DNA from: Bradyrhizobium sp. NP1
Lineage (GTDB): Bacteria > Pseudomonadota > Alphaproteobacteria > Rhizobiales > Xanthobacteraceae
DNA length: 64,000 nt
Direction of reading: 5' to 3'
Assembly: GCF_030378205.1 (NCBI RefSeq)
Contig: NZ_CP127385.1
Coordinates: 3,822,001 to 3,886,000 of the forward strand
In this document: positions 19,116 through 30,994 of the stretch, in pieces
Layout: each line of letters begins with the position of its first letter
Position numbering within the stretch: the first letter of the stretch is position 1
The notes under the pieces: model-generated
Seen by the model: the letters and a program-made list of their open reading frames with translations, nothing else
The model's database searches: none
Told to the model about the DNA's origin: nothing
Position numbers and translations under genes: made by a program

Positions 19116-19892
19116 TCAGTACTTCGCGATCACGGGACCGCCCCAGCGATAGTTGACGCGGACGAGACCCATATCGATGTCCTGGGTGATGCGCGCAGAG
19201 CCGAACGCGAGGCCGCCAGGGGTGAGGAAGTTGTAATTGCGGTTGCCGGTGAAGATGTGGTCGTACTCGACGCCGACCGACCAGTTCGGGGCGAAGCCGA
19301 ACTCGAGGCCCGCACCAACCGTGCCGCCCCAGCGCGTGTCGTTGGCGGAGGCGAGCAGCGTCCCCGGAGGTGGTACGATCGAGGCGGGGCCCGCAAACAC
19401 GTTAAAGCTGTCGCCGACAACGGCGCCGCCGCCCTTCACATAAAGCAGCACGTTGTTCCAAGTGTAGCCGATCTGGCCGGTGAACAGGCCAAATGCGTCG
19501 ATCCGGGTGCGGTTGCGATTACCGGTGAAGATGCCGATGTTGTCGCCCGTGAAGTCGGCCCAGTTGCCCTGGCCTTCGAGGCCGAACACCCAGTTCGACA
19601 TCTGCCAGCGGTAGCCGATCTGTCCACCGACCGTGCCTCCGGTGGCATTGCGGCATCCGTCAGCAGCAAATGGGGTGAGAGGCACCGCTCCAACGGCGAG
19701 GATGGTCGCGCAGTTGTGCGATGAGCCGCCGCCGCCGTTGAAACCGACGTAGAACCCGGTCCAGTCATAGATCGCGGCGATCGGCGCCGGAGGCGCCTTG
19801 GTGTAGGGCCGTGCCGCGAGATCGGCGGCGGAAGCGGGAGCGGCCATGCTGACCGCGGCCAGACCCAGCGCACCCAACAAAATCTTTCTCAT
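19116..19892 (-). CDS. Omp31/Omp25-like outer-membrane beta-barrel
   Basis: A 258-residue paralogue of the neighbouring barrel. Signal peptide MRKILLGALGLAAVSMAAPASAADL, then AIYDWTGFYVGFNGGGGSSH, GGQIGYRWQMSNWVFGLEGQ, TGQIGYTWNNVLLYVKGGG, NWSVGVEYDHIFTG and C-terminal GGPVIAKY. The ATG at 19892 is preceded by GGAGGGG. Both barrels keep an extracellular cysteine-containing loop near the N terminus (HNCATI...DGCRN here, HDCRDN in the other), which could form a disulfide. The terminal residue is Tyr, acceptable to the Bam machinery. Confidence 0.9.
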   Translation of the reverse strand: MRKILLGALGLAAVSMAAPASAADLAARPYTKAPPAPIAAIYDWTGFYVGFNGGGGSSHNCATILAVGAVPLTPFAADGCRNATGGTVGGQIGYRWQMSNWVFGLEGQGNWADFTGDNIGIFTGNRNRTRIDAFGLFTGQIGYTWNNVLLYVKGGGAVVGDSFNVFAGPASIVPPPGTLLASANDTRWGGTVGAGLEFGFAPNWSVGVEYDHIFTGNRNYNFLTPGGLAFGSARITQDIDMGLVRVNYRWGGPVIAKY

Positions 19893-20164
19893 TACATCCC
19901 CTCCGGATTTCATCCGCTTCATGGTCCCCAAAGCGGATCGCCGTCTGTCTCAAGCGGCGAGAACCATCCAAATTCCGGCTGAAAACATAGCCGATTCATA
20001 CCGAATTACCGTCTCCGAAAAGCAACACACGGTAGCGAAGTGGGGGCGCCGGAAGTTAATGTTTTTTAATCTGAATTGGCCCGCGAGACTGCTTCCGGCG
20101 AGATTTGGCCGTCATCACGGCGTTAGATTCTGTTGGTGCCGGACCGGGGCTTGGAGGAATCCCG

Positions 20165-20179
20165 GAACAAAACTGGAAC
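20165..20179 (+). promoter_or_regulatory. LexA SOS box upstream of ssb
   Basis: GAAC-AAAACTG-GAAC, an exact alphaproteobacterial SOS box, 131-145 bp upstream of the ssb ATG. Confidence 0.72.
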
Positions 20180-20309
20180 ATCGTCGAGATGCGCGCTATA
20201 TGTGTGGATAGCGGGAGCGGACAGGGCGCCGCCCGCGAGCGAGGCGTATAGGTCGTGCGTCGCGGCATGGCGGACGGCTGGCCAGTAATTTCGAGAGTGG
20301 AGAAGGGTG

Positions 20310-20795
20310 ATGGCGGGAAGCGTGAACAAGGTGATTCTGGTCGGCAATCTCGGCAAGGATCCGGAGATCCGGCGAACCCAGGATGGGCGGCCGATCGCCA
20401 ATCTCAGCGTGGCGACCTCGGAGAGCTGGCGCGACAAGGCGACCGGCGAACGCAAGGAAAAGACCGAGTGGCACCGCGTCGTCATCTTCAACGAGGGCCT
20501 GTGCAAGGTCGCCGAGCAGTATCTGAAGAAGGGGGCCAAGGTCTATATCGAGGGCCAGTTGCAGACCCGCAAATGGACCGACCAGAGCGGCGCGGAAAAA
20601 TATTCGACCGAGGTCGTGCTGCAGGGCTTCAACTCCAATCTCACCATGCTCGACGGCCGCTCCTCCGGCGGCGGCAGCTTCGGCGCGGATGAGGGCGGCG
20701 GCGATTTCGGCTCGGCCGGTGCCTCGAGCCCGCCACGCCGGGCGGTTGCGGCCGGCAGCCGCAACAGCGACATGGATGACGACATCCCGTTCTGA
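20310..20795 (+). CDS. ssb: single-stranded DNA-binding protein
   Basis: A 161-residue SSB. The OB fold (about 4-110) starts [20 protein letters not shown], with [20 protein letters not shown] and [13 protein letters not shown] Gly/Ser-rich linker follows and the protein ends DMDDDIPF, the tail that docks repair and replication proteins. It coats single-stranded DNA during replication, recombination and repair. The ATG at 20310 follows GAGAAGGG; a GTG one codon earlier is an alternative. The SOS box at 20165 suggests induction by DNA damage together with uvrA. Confidence 0.97.
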   Translation: MAGSVNKVILVGNLGKDPEIRRTQDGRPIANLSVATSESWRDKATGERKEKTEWHRVVIFNEGLCKVAEQYLKKGAKVYIEGQLQTRKWTDQSGAEKYSTEVVLQGFNSNLTMLDGRSSGGGSFGADEGGGDFGSAGASSPPRRAVAAGSRNSDMDDDIPF

Positions 20796-21136
20796 CGGCT
20801 GACGAACGTCATCCGCGCCCCGAGCGGGGCGACCGGCGATTTGAAGCCGGGTCTTGCGGATTCGACGCAAGGGTCTTCGCGGCTTCGCGAAACGGGCCGC
20901 GTTTAAAGCGCTTTGTGAAGCTCCCTGGAGGCGCGCCGCCCCGGCTTCGGCGCGGCCGCTCGAACGCGCTGAAAATGGCGACCAAAACCGGTTTCGAGAG
21001 GCGATTTCGGGGGCTGACAACCGGTCGCTGAAGGGGCCCGTAAGTCACTGTAAAAACGAAGGGAAAAAGCGCCGCCCAAGGGCCGTCCGGGGTGGCGATT
21101 TCGCCTCCGATGCGCTATATGATTCCGCATAGCGTC

Positions 21137-21191
21137 GGATTTGACATTCGCTCTAGGTGTAGGGCGGGGCGTGTCGGCGAATGTCAAATCC
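21137..21191. repeat. solo hairpin of the GGATTTGACATTCGC family
   Basis: Perfect 15-bp arms GGATTTGACATTCGC (21137-21151) and GCGAATGTCAAATCC (21177-21191) enclose a 25-nt loop. The same arms are in the composite element at 25014-25070. It lies in the 525-bp gap between ssb and gyrA, where no gene was found; the rest of the gap is GC-rich, unremarkable sequence. Confidence 0.8.
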
Positions 21192-21320
21192 GAACCGCTG
21201 TCCGCCAACCCATCCTGGCTGGTGTTTCCTTGGTTCTCGGCTTCGCACCAGAACGCGCTGGCGATCGCGTGCGAAGGCCGGACGAGGGAATAGCAGCGCG
21301 AACGACTGACCGGATCCTCC

Positions 21321-24053
<2,733 letters not shown>

Positions 24054-24253
24054 CGAATAGAGCTCCATTCTACCCGCTCCTGGATCTCGCTGCCGATCTC
24101 CTGGAGAAGATCGCGCGGTGCGAAGATCCGCCGTGTCGAACCCTTCGACGAAGCGCTCATAGGTCTTGCTCAGCTCGGAAAGCGCGGCAGCCGCGGCCTT
24201 GCCTTGCCCTGTCCTGCAAGCCGCACCCGGCTGATGGCCGCCCGCAACTTCAT
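24054..24253 (-). pseudogene. remnant of a cyclase/ATPase C terminus
   Basis: On the minus strand, three frames together read MKLRAAISRVRLAGQGKA, then LSELSKTYERFVEGFDTADLRTAR, then DLLQEIGSEIQERVEW. The F-x-E-G-F-D-T-x-D-L motif closes many adenylate-cyclase/AAA/TPR proteins of rhizobia. At least two frameshifts and no body of the gene remain. This is the tail of a lost gene downstream of gyrA. Confidence 0.45.
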
Positions 24254-24367
24254 CGAACCGTCATATGCCAGCCCAAACCGCGCGGCTGACCGAGATTGTT
24301 CGCTGCGCGATCTTGAATAGGGGTAACATTGGCTGCCGGGCAATTGGCAAGCAACCAGGAGGAAGTC

Positions 24368-24748
24368 ATGAAAATGCACATGATGGCTTTGCTCGCAGGT
24401 GTCGCAATTGGAGCTACCGCGGTCCAGGGGCTCAACGCCCAGGGAGCCAAGCCGAAAGCCTACTCGGTCGGTGAACTTGAAATCCTCGATGCATCGGCCC
24501 AGGCGGCATACCTGCCGTCGGCCCGCAAGGCGATAGAAGCAGCGCATGGACACGCGTTGCGCACCGCCGCCGGACGGGTTGTCCATATCGAAGGTGGGCC
24601 TGCTCCCAAGAGTGCCGGGATCGTCGAATGGGACAGCGTCGATGACGCAGTCGCATTCTACAAGTCGAAAGCCTGGACGGACCTCGCCCCTGAGCGCGAC
24701 AAGGCAACCAAGGTCGTGCGCAGGTATGTCGTCGAGGTCGAAAAGTAG
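24368..24748 (+). CDS. exported DUF1330 protein
   Basis: A 126-residue protein with signal peptide MKMHMMALLAGVAIGATAVQGLNAQ, followed by a DUF1330 (dimeric alpha-beta barrel) domain: YSVGELEILDASAQAAYLPS, then GGPAPKSAGIVEWDSVDDAVAFYKS, ending RRYVVEVEK. DUF1330 proteins are usually cytoplasmic; a secreted version with an intact fold is less usual but widespread in Bradyrhizobium. AGGAGGAAGTC precedes the ATG at 24368. The function is unknown. Confidence 0.85.
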   Translation: MKMHMMALLAGVAIGATAVQGLNAQGAKPKAYSVGELEILDASAQAAYLPSARKAIEAAHGHALRTAAGRVVHIEGGPAPKSAGIVEWDSVDDAVAFYKSKAWTDLAPERDKATKVVRRYVVEVEK

Positions 24749-24889
24749 CTCGCTTCGCCGCCGCGGGCACCGGCTCGCAGCGCCCGAGATCCAAGCGCCT
24801 CGGGGCGAGGTTGTCGCCCGGCTGCCTCGCCTCGCGGTCTTTTGGCGCCGGCCTGAGCGCGATGGAATTGGTCTGAACCGCTACCGTGA

Positions 24890-25079
24890 TCCAGGCCCGT
24901 CGTCGCTCTCAACGCCGAGCGGGATTCCAACATTCGCATCCCGTTTTGGCAGGCATGCTTGCGAACGTTGGAATCGAGGACCAATAGCAAATACAGGCTT
25001 CCAGTGGAGTTTTGGATTTGACATTCGCTTTGCGAGCCCGGCGGTTAGTCGGCAGCGAATGTCAAATCCACGCCACTAG
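24890..25079. repeat. composite two-hairpin element ending at CTAG
   Basis: Hairpin A: ATTCCAACATTCGCA (24924-24938) with GCGAACGTTGGAAT (24961-24974). Hairpin B: GGATTTGACATTCGC (25014-25028) with GCGAATGTCAAATCC (25056-25069). The spacer includes GGACCAATAGCAAATACAGG and CCAGTGGAGTTTTGG. The right end is CTAG at 25076-25079. An inverted relative with the same order is at 42268-42426. The left boundary is approximate. Confidence 0.7.
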
Positions 25080-26989
25080 ATCTCGATCTCGGTGCCGAAC
25101 TCGACGACCTGGCTGGTCGGCACGTCGAAGAAGGCTGCGGTGCGCTCGGCGTTGCGCTGCAGGAAGGCGAAGATCGCCTCGCGCCATACCCACATGCCCG
25201 GCACATCCTCGCGCGGGATGATGGTCTCACGGCCGACATAATAGGTGACGTCGGTGAGGTCGAGGCCGGGCAGCTTGCCTTGCTTGCAGGCGAGCAGGAG
25301 GCCCTTGTGGATCGTCGGATACTGCATGAAGCCGTAATGCAGGATGATGCGCGTGATGCCCTCGGTGATCTCGATGACCTCGGCGCGGTCTTCGTCCGCA
25401 ATGCGCGGCTGCTCCTCGATTTGAATGGTCACCAGCAGCACGCGCGCGTGCAGGCAATGGTTGTGCTTGACGAACTGCGTCAGCGCCAGCGGCACGCCCT
25501 TCGGGTTCGAGGCGAGGAAGATCGCGGTCCCCGTCAGCCGCGCCCGGCACTTGCTGATCGCGGTCTCGATCAGGTCCTCCTCGGGCTGGCGCAGCTTGCC
25601 GCGCGCGATTTCCACCAGCCTGACGCCACCGCGCCAGGTCAGCATCAGGAAGGCGACGACGGCCGCGAGCACGAGTGGAAACCAGCCGCCCTCGAACAGC
25701 TTCGTGGAATTGGCAGCGAAGAAGATGCAGTCGATGACGAAGAAGAAGCCGTTCACGGCGATGACCAGGACCGGCGAATAGCCCCACTGGATCGCGACCA
25801 GTGCCGCGAGCAGGGTGGTGATCGCCATCAGGAGCGACACCGCGATGCCATAGGCGCCGGCCAGCGCATCCGAGGTGCCGAAACCGATCACCGCGCCGAG
25901 CGTGGCGGCCGCGAGCAGCCAGTTCACCAGCGGCACATAGATCTGGCCCATCGCATCGCTCGTGGTGTGCCGGATCTGCATGCGCGGCAGGAAGCCGAGC
26001 TGGATCGACTGCTGCGTCAGCGAATAGACGCCGGAGATGATCGCCTGCGAGGCAATGACGGTTGCGAGCGCCGCGACCGCGACCAGCGGGTACTGCGCCC
26101 AGTCGGGGGCAAGCTGGTAGAACGGGTTGTCGATCGCGGTCGGATCGGTGATCAAGAGGCCGGCCTGGCCGAAATAGTTCAGAACCAGCGCCGGCAGCGC
26201 CACCGCGAACCAGGCCAGGCGGATCGGAAAGCGGCCGAAATGACCCATGTCGGCATACATCGCCTCGCCCCCGGTCACCGCGAGGAAGGCCGCCCCGAGG
26301 ATGGCGAAGCTGACGTGAAAGTCCTGATGCAGCAGGAAATCGACCGCGTAATACGGGCTCAGCGCGGCGAGCACGGCGGGCGCCTTGATGATGCCGTGGA
26401 TGCCGAGCGCGGCCAGCACCGCGAACCAGAACAGCATGACGGGCCCGAAGATCTGTCCAATGAAGCCGGTGCCGTGCTTCTGGATGACGAACAGGCCAAC
26501 CAGGATCGCGATCGTGATGGGGACGACGAGGTGCTCGACCGAGGGCGCGTCGACCTTCAGCCCCTCGATGGCGCTGAGCACGGAAATCGCCGGCGTGATC
26601 GCACCGTCGCCATAAAGCAGGGCGGCGCCGATGAGGCCGACGACCAGGAGCTGGGCCCGCCAGCTTCCCGGCGGCGCATTGCGCGCATGCAACAGCGCGA
26701 GCAGCGCGACGATGCCGCCTTCGCCGCGGTTGTCGGCGCGCAGGATCAGCATCGCGTATTTCAACGAGATGATCAGGATCAGCGCCCACAGGATCAGCGA
26801 CGCGACGCCGAGCACGGCGTCATGGGTGAGTGGGCCGCCATGGGTCGCGGCCTTGGCCGCTTCCTTCAGCGCATAGAGGGGGCTGGTGCCGATGTCGCCA
26901 TAGACGACGCCGAGCGCTCCGAGTGTGGTCGCCAGTTTCAGGGGGCTCGATGGAGCGGAGTGGGAATTGACGACGGATGGGCTGCTCAT
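25076..26989 (-). CDS. kup: KUP family potassium uptake protein
   Basis: A 637-residue inner-membrane K+/H+ symporter with about 12 helices and a C-terminal cytoplasmic domain. The family signature GALGVVYGDIGTSPLYALKE is at residues 24-43, with YGDGAITPAISVLSA soon after and GGEAMYADMGHFG in the middle. The C terminus, TSQVVEFGTEIEI, is typical. The start at 26989 (MSSPSVVNS) follows GGGGACC. It supports growth at low potassium or under osmotic change. The TAG stop is part of the CTAG boundary of the composite repeat downstream, so the element abuts the gene end precisely. Confidence 0.95.
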   Translation of the reverse strand: MSSPSVVNSHSAPSSPLKLATTLGALGVVYGDIGTSPLYALKEAAKAATHGGPLTHDAVLGVASLILWALILIISLKYAMLILRADNRGEGGIVALLALLHARNAPPGSWRAQLLVVGLIGAALLYGDGAITPAISVLSAIEGLKVDAPSVEHLVVPITIAILVGLFVIQKHGTGFIGQIFGPVMLFWFAVLAALGIHGIIKAPAVLAALSPYYAVDFLLHQDFHVSFAILGAAFLAVTGGEAMYADMGHFGRFPIRLAWFAVALPALVLNYFGQAGLLITDPTAIDNPFYQLAPDWAQYPLVAVAALATVIASQAIISGVYSLTQQSIQLGFLPRMQIRHTTSDAMGQIYVPLVNWLLAAATLGAVIGFGTSDALAGAYGIAVSLLMAITTLLAALVAIQWGYSPVLVIAVNGFFFVIDCIFFAANSTKLFEGGWFPLVLAAVVAFLMLTWRGGVRLVEIARGKLRQPEEDLIETAISKCRARLTGTAIFLASNPKGVPLALTQFVKHNHCLHARVLLVTIQIEEQPRIADEDRAEVIEITEGITRIILHYGFMQYPTIHKGLLLACKQGKLPGLDLTDVTYYVGRETIIPREDVPGMWVWREAIFAFLQRNAERTAAFFDVPTSQVVEFGTEIEI

Positions 26990-27134
26990 TGAGGTCCCCA
27001 GAAACGCCAAGAACGAAAAGCCCGGCCGCAAGGCCAGTACGCCCGCCAGACCTCGAGGTCAGCGGGCGCAGATCACCTGCAGTCTGCGACGTCCTGTCGC
27101 AAATTGCCATCGATTTCGTTCTTGACGGCTGTCC

Positions 27135-27392
27135 TCAATGAACCCGGTCGGCGGTGACGAACCTTGCTTCCTTGACCACGGTCTTGTTGCCCGCGGAGCG
27201 CAGGCAGGAGGCTTCGAAATTCGGCCAGGCCTGCTGCGAGCAGTCGCGGCCGATCGGGCGGATGTCGAGGCGGTCCGCCTTGGCAAGCGCGCGCGGGGTG
27301 GAGGCTTCGACCTTCGGCGCGAAGCCTGGCAGCACCGTGAGGGCGGCAGCGACGAGCGCAGCCACAGTGACTGCCGAAAGAGCCTTGATCAT
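27135..27392 (-). CDS. small secreted protein with GRDCSQ-AWPNFEASCLR motif
   Basis: An 85-residue protein: signal peptide MIKALSAVTVAALVAAALTV...KVEA, then a short mature part with two cysteines in IGRDCSQQAWPNFEASCLR, likely disulfide-bonded, and a charged tail. The ATG at 27392 has GGGGACC upstream, the same spacing as kup. Similar small periplasmic proteins occur many times in Bradyrhizobium; no function is known. Confidence 0.75.
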   Translation of the reverse strand: MIKALSAVTVAALVAAALTVLPGFAPKVEASTPRALAKADRLDIRPIGRDCSQQAWPNFEASCLRSAGNKTVVKEARFVTADRVH

Positions 27393-27670
27393 TGACGGTC
27401 CCCTGTAATGGGCCCTTGCGGCCCGCCGTTTCGTTGGCGCGTTGATAACCATGCCGGGTTTCGGCGCCTCTTCGCCCCAACCGGAAAATGGTTTCGTTGC
27501 ACCGGTGTTTTGTTTCATTGCCGGGCAGGGGACGAAACAAAGCGGGCACCCGCGCGGGGCGGATTCGCCAATGACGTCAATGGCCGCCGCGGGATCGACG
27601 GGAAAGGGCGAGGCCAGCCCGCTGGTTGCGGGCGGCTTGCCGCCTTGCCCGGGGCGCGGTAGGAGGGTCC

Positions 27671-28171
27671 ATGCCCCGCATCGCGCTCTATCCCGGCTCC
27701 TTCGACCCCGTCACCAATGGCCATCTCGACGTGGTCCACCACGCGGTCGCCCTGTGCGATCGCCTGATCGTGACCATCGGGATCCACCCCGGCAAGGCGC
27801 CGCTTTTTGCAACGGAAGAGCGGCTCCTGATGGTCCGCGAGGTGTTCGAGCCGATCGCGGCCAAGGCCGGCTGCACCTTCGACTGCACCACCCATGACAA
27901 CCTGACCGTGACGGCGGCGCGCCAGCACGGCGCCACCATCATGATCCGCGGCCTGCGCGACGGCACCGACCTCGACTACGAAATGCAGATCGCGGGGATG
28001 AACGAGGCCATGGCGCCGGAGGTCCATACCGTGTTCGTTCCGGCCTCCGCGCCCGTCCGCCCGATCACCGCCACACTGGTGCGCCAGATCGCGCTGATGG
28101 GCGGGGACGTCTCGCCCTTCGTGCCGCCGCAGGTCGCGGCCCGTCTCAAGACCAAGCTGGCCCGCCCGTAA
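27671..28171 (+). CDS. coaD: phosphopantetheine adenylyltransferase
   Basis: A 166-residue nucleotidyltransferase catalysing the penultimate step of CoA synthesis, ATP + 4'-phosphopantetheine to dephospho-CoA. Motifs: [16 protein letters not shown] (TxGH), [15 protein letters not shown] and [14 protein letters not shown], ending in the [10 protein letters not shown] lid typical of the family. AGGAGGGTCC stands directly before the ATG at 27671. It opens a same-strand block with ppiA, a small exported gene, ppiB and queA. Confidence 0.97.
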   Translation: MPRIALYPGSFDPVTNGHLDVVHHAVALCDRLIVTIGIHPGKAPLFATEERLLMVREVFEPIAAKAGCTFDCTTHDNLTVTAARQHGATIMIRGLRDGTDLDYEMQIAGMNEAMAPEVHTVFVPASAPVRPITATLVRQIALMGGDVSPFVPPQVAARLKTKLARP

Positions 28172-28209
28172 GGCGGGTCCGACAGCAGCGACATCGATCC
28201 GGAGTTTGC

Positions 28210-28773
28210 ATGATCCGAATTCTCGCCCTTTTTGCCGCGCTCATCTGTGCCGCCCCGGCGCTCGCCCAGCCGCTGCCCGCCAATCTGGACAAGGCGAACG
28301 CGATCGTCATCGACACCACCAAGGGCCGCATCGTCATCAAGCTGCGCAACGACCTCGCGCCCCAGCACGCCGAGCGCATCAAGCAGCTCGCGCGCGAAGG
28401 GTTTTACAACAACGTGCCGTTCCACCGCGTCATGGACGGCTTCATGGCGCAGACCGGCGACGGCCAGAACTTCAACGGCACCGGCGGCTCGAAATATCCG
28501 AACCTGAAGCAGGAGTTCTCCAACGTCCACTTCAAGCGCGGCATCGTCGGCATGGCGCGCCGCGGCGACAGCGTCGACAGCGCCAATTCGCAGTTCTTCA
28601 TCATGTTCGCGGATGGCGGCAGCCTCGACGGGCAATATACCGTGGTCGGCGAGGTGGTGTCCGGCATGGACGTCGTCGACAAGCTGAAGAAGGCGCCGCC
28701 GGGCTCGAGCGGCGGCACCGTCACCGACCCCGACAAGATGGTCAAGGTGCAGGTCGCCTCCGACATCAAGTGA
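28210..28773 (+). CDS. periplasmic peptidyl-prolyl cis-trans isomerase (cyclophilin)
   Basis: A 187-residue cyclophilin with signal peptide MIRILALFAALICAAPALAQ, so it acts in the periplasm on proline bonds of exported proteins. Active-site stretches: FHRVMDGFMAQTGDGQNFNGTG, GIVGMARRGDSVDSANSQFFI and GQYTVVGEVVSGMD. The start at 28210 follows CCGGAG. Together with the cytoplasmic cyclophilin at 29194 it makes a PPIase pair in one transcription unit. Confidence 0.93.
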   Translation: MIRILALFAALICAAPALAQPLPANLDKANAIVIDTTKGRIVIKLRNDLAPQHAERIKQLAREGFYNNVPFHRVMDGFMAQTGDGQNFNGTGGSKYPNLKQEFSNVHFKRGIVGMARRGDSVDSANSQFFIMFADGGSLDGQYTVVGEVVSGMDVVDKLKKAPPGSSGGTVTDPDKMVKVQVASDIK

Positions 28774-28783
28774 GGCGGGCGTG

Positions 28784-29218
28784 ATGTGGCGCCAGCATAT
28801 CCCGATTGCCGGCGCCACCGCGATCCTGCTCGGCCTCTCGGCGTCGCAGGCGCTCGCGCAAGCGGAGGCGGTCAACACCATCAAGGACGCCTTCGTCAGG
28901 CTCCATGGCTGCTGGAAGCCGCCGCCGCCCTCGGCGGCCAATCCGATCGACATCACCGTGGTGGTGAGCTTCAACCGGGCAGGCGAAATCCTCGGCCATC
29001 CCCGGATCAGCTATGAATCGGAACAAGCATCCGATAATGACCGTTTGGTTTATCGCGTCGCGGTCATGGAGGCGTTGCAACGCTGCACGCCGATGCCATT
29101 TACGGAGGGTATGGCGGGTGCCGTCGCCGGCCGCCCCCTCGCGATCCGGTTCCACGGCGGAAAACGTTCACCCAAACCTGTAGAGAAGCAAGCATGGCTG
29201 TCACCGAAAATACTTTGA
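28784..29218 (+). CDS. exported protein with TonB-C-like domain
   Basis: A 144-residue protein with signal peptide (IPIAGATAILLGLSASQALAQ). The mature part has a single conserved domain, LHGCWKPPPPSAANPIDITVVVSFNRAGEILGHPRI, resembling the TonB/TolA C-terminal fold, which handles periplasmic contacts. It contains two cysteines (GCW and RCT) that could pair. It starts 10 bp after ppiA and its 3' end overlaps ppiB by 25 bp, implying coupled translation. The exact role is unknown. Confidence 0.75.
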   Translation: MWRQHIPIAGATAILLGLSASQALAQAEAVNTIKDAFVRLHGCWKPPPPSAANPIDITVVVSFNRAGEILGHPRISYESEQASDNDRLVYRVAVMEALQRCTPMPFTEGMAGAVAGRPLAIRFHGGKRSPKPVEKQAWLSPKIL

Positions 29219-29658
29219 TCCTCGAGACTACGCAGGGCCCGGTCACGATCGAGATGCGTCCTGACCTCGCCCCCAACCATGTGGCGCGGATCAAGGAACT
29301 GGTGCGCGACGGCTTTTACGACGGCATCGTGTTCCACCGCGTGATCGACGGATTCATGGCCCAGACCGGCTGCCCGCACGGCACCGGCACCGGCGGCTCC
29401 GGCAAGAAGCTGAAGGCCGAGTTCAACAAGGAGCCGCATGTGCGCGGCACCGCGTCGATGGCGCGCGCGGCAAGCCCCGACTCCGCCGACAGCCAGTTCT
29501 TCATCTGCTTCGACGACGCCTCCTTCCTCAACGGCCAGTACACGGTCTGGGGCAAGGTGACCGAAGGCATGGAGAACGTCGACAAGATCAAGCGCGGCGA
29601 GCCGGTGAGGGATCCCGACAAGATCGTCAAGGCGCACATGGCTGCGGATGCGGCGTGA
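29194..29658 (+). CDS. cytoplasmic peptidyl-prolyl cis-trans isomerase
   Basis: A 154-residue cyclophilin without signal peptide. Conserved regions are FHRVIDGFMAQTGCPHGTGTGG, RGTASMARAASPDSADSQFFI and GQYTVWGKVTEGMENVD. The short form with the CPHGTGTGGSG loop is the usual alphaproteobacterial cytoplasmic PPIase. The ATG at 29194 lies inside the preceding gene, with AGAAGC just upstream. Confidence 0.94.
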   Translation: MAVTENTLILETTQGPVTIEMRPDLAPNHVARIKELVRDGFYDGIVFHRVIDGFMAQTGCPHGTGTGGSGKKLKAEFNKEPHVRGTASMARAASPDSADSQFFICFDDASFLNGQYTVWGKVTEGMENVDKIKRGEPVRDPDKIVKAHMAADAA

Positions 29659-29714
29659 CTGCTTCTCCTCATGGTGTCTCGACCCATGAGGCCACCAATG
29701 CTGCAACTGCCGGA

Positions 29715-29753
29715 CCTCATCCTTCGAGGCGCGCTTGCGCGCTCAGGATGAGG
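29715..29753. repeat. palindromic repeat (CCTCATCCT...AGGATGAGG)
   Basis: 9-bp arms at 29715-29723 and 29745-29753 around GCGCGC-rich loop sequence, in the gap between ppiB and queA. This is one of the commonest Bradyrhizobium intergenic palindromes. Confidence 0.65.
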
Positions 29754-29775
29754 GTTCGCATTGCGTGCTGATTGA

Positions 29776-30879
29776 ATGCGTACCGACCTGTTTGATTTCG
29801 AACTGCCGCCTGACAGCATCGCGCTGCGTCCGGCGAATCCGCGCGACTCGGCACGGATGCTGGTGGTGCTGCCCGATGGTGTGCTGCGCGACGCAGCCGT
29901 GTCGGACCTACCGCGATGGCTCGAGGCGGGCGACCAGCTCGTCGTGAACGACACCAAGGTCATCCCCGCCCAGCTCACGGGCCGCCGCATCGGACGCGAG
30001 ACCGAGCCGAAGATCGAGGCGACGCTGATCAAGCGGCTGGACGGCTCGCGCTGGCAGGCGCTGGTGAAGCCGGCGAAGAAGCTCGTCGCCGGCGACCACA
30101 TCCGCTTCGGCAACGAGGGCAGGGTGTGCCTGCTCGGCCATCTCGACGCCGAGGTGGAGGCGAAGGGCGGCGAAGGCGAGGTGACGCTGTCGTTCTCGTT
30201 CCACGGGCCGGCGCTCGACCAGGCGATCGCCGATCTCGGCAACCCGCCGCTGCCGCCCTATATCGCGTCAAAGCGCGCGCCCGACGATCAGGATGCCAGC
30301 GACTACCAGACCATGTTCGCCGAGAATGAAGGCGCGGTCGCAGCTCCCACCGCAGGCCTCCACTTCACGCCGGCCCTGGAAGCGAAGCTGCGCGGCCACG
30401 GCGTCACCCTGCACCGGCTGACGCTGCATGTCGGGGCCGGGACTTTTCTCCCCGTGAAGACGGATGATACGCGCGAGCATCGGATGCACGCCGAATGGGG
30501 CTGCATCACCCATGAGACCGCGGCCGCGCTGAATGCGGCGCGCGCAAGCGGCGGCCGCATCGTCGCGGTCGGCACCACCTCGCTGCGGCTACTGGAAAGC
30601 GCAGCCGCCGACGACGGCGCGATCCAGCCGTTCCAGGGCGAGACCTCGATCTTCATCACGCCGGGCTATCGTTTTCGCGCCGTGGACGTGCTGTTGACCA
30701 ATTTCCATTTGCCGCGCTCGACGCTGTTCATGCTGGTCTCGGCGTTCTCAGGCCTCGACACCATGAAGGCCGCCTATGTGCATGCGATCAAGGGAGGCTA
30801 TCGCTTCTATTCCTACGGCGATGCCTGCCTGCTGTTTCGCGGGCCGACGCGGGATCGCACGCTCCACGAACGTTTGTAG
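29776..30879 (+). CDS. queA: tRNA preQ1(34) S-adenosylmethionine ribosyltransferase-isomerase
   Basis: A 367-residue enzyme that transfers and rearranges the ribosyl part of SAM onto preQ1 in tRNA, giving epoxyqueuosine. Signature segments: [88 protein letters not shown] and [17 protein letters not shown]. The start at 29776 gives the conserved N terminus. tgt, the preceding step of the same pathway, lies 1.4 kb downstream with asd inserted on the opposite strand. Confidence 0.96.
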   Translation: MRTDLFDFELPPDSIALRPANPRDSARMLVVLPDGVLRDAAVSDLPRWLEAGDQLVVNDTKVIPAQLTGRRIGRETEPKIEATLIKRLDGSRWQALVKPAKKLVAGDHIRFGNEGRVCLLGHLDAEVEAKGGEGEVTLSFSFHGPALDQAIADLGNPPLPPYIASKRAPDDQDASDYQTMFAENEGAVAAPTAGLHFTPALEAKLRGHGVTLHRLTLHVGAGTFLPVKTDDTREHRMHAEWGCITHETAAALNAARASGGRIVAVGTTSLRLLESAAADDGAIQPFQGETSIFITPGYRFRAVDVLLTNFHLPRSTLFMLVSAFSGLDTMKAAYVHAIKGGYRFYSYGDACLLFRGPTRDRTLHERL

Positions 30880-30994
30880 GGTGGGCAAAGCGGAAGCCTG
30901 CCCACCATCGCCGCCATGGGTCCCGCTGGTGAGCATGGAGCATGCGCTTTTGCCCATCCTGGAGGTTGCTACAGGCCACCTGGGCGCGGACGGG

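Noticed and set aside
25280..26992. Long plus-strand frame antisense to kup
   Set aside because: Shadow of kup: charged, no domains, no ribosome site.
27626..27670. Earlier start for coaD
   Set aside because: The extension precedes the AGGAGGG site and the family starts exactly at [13 protein letters not shown].
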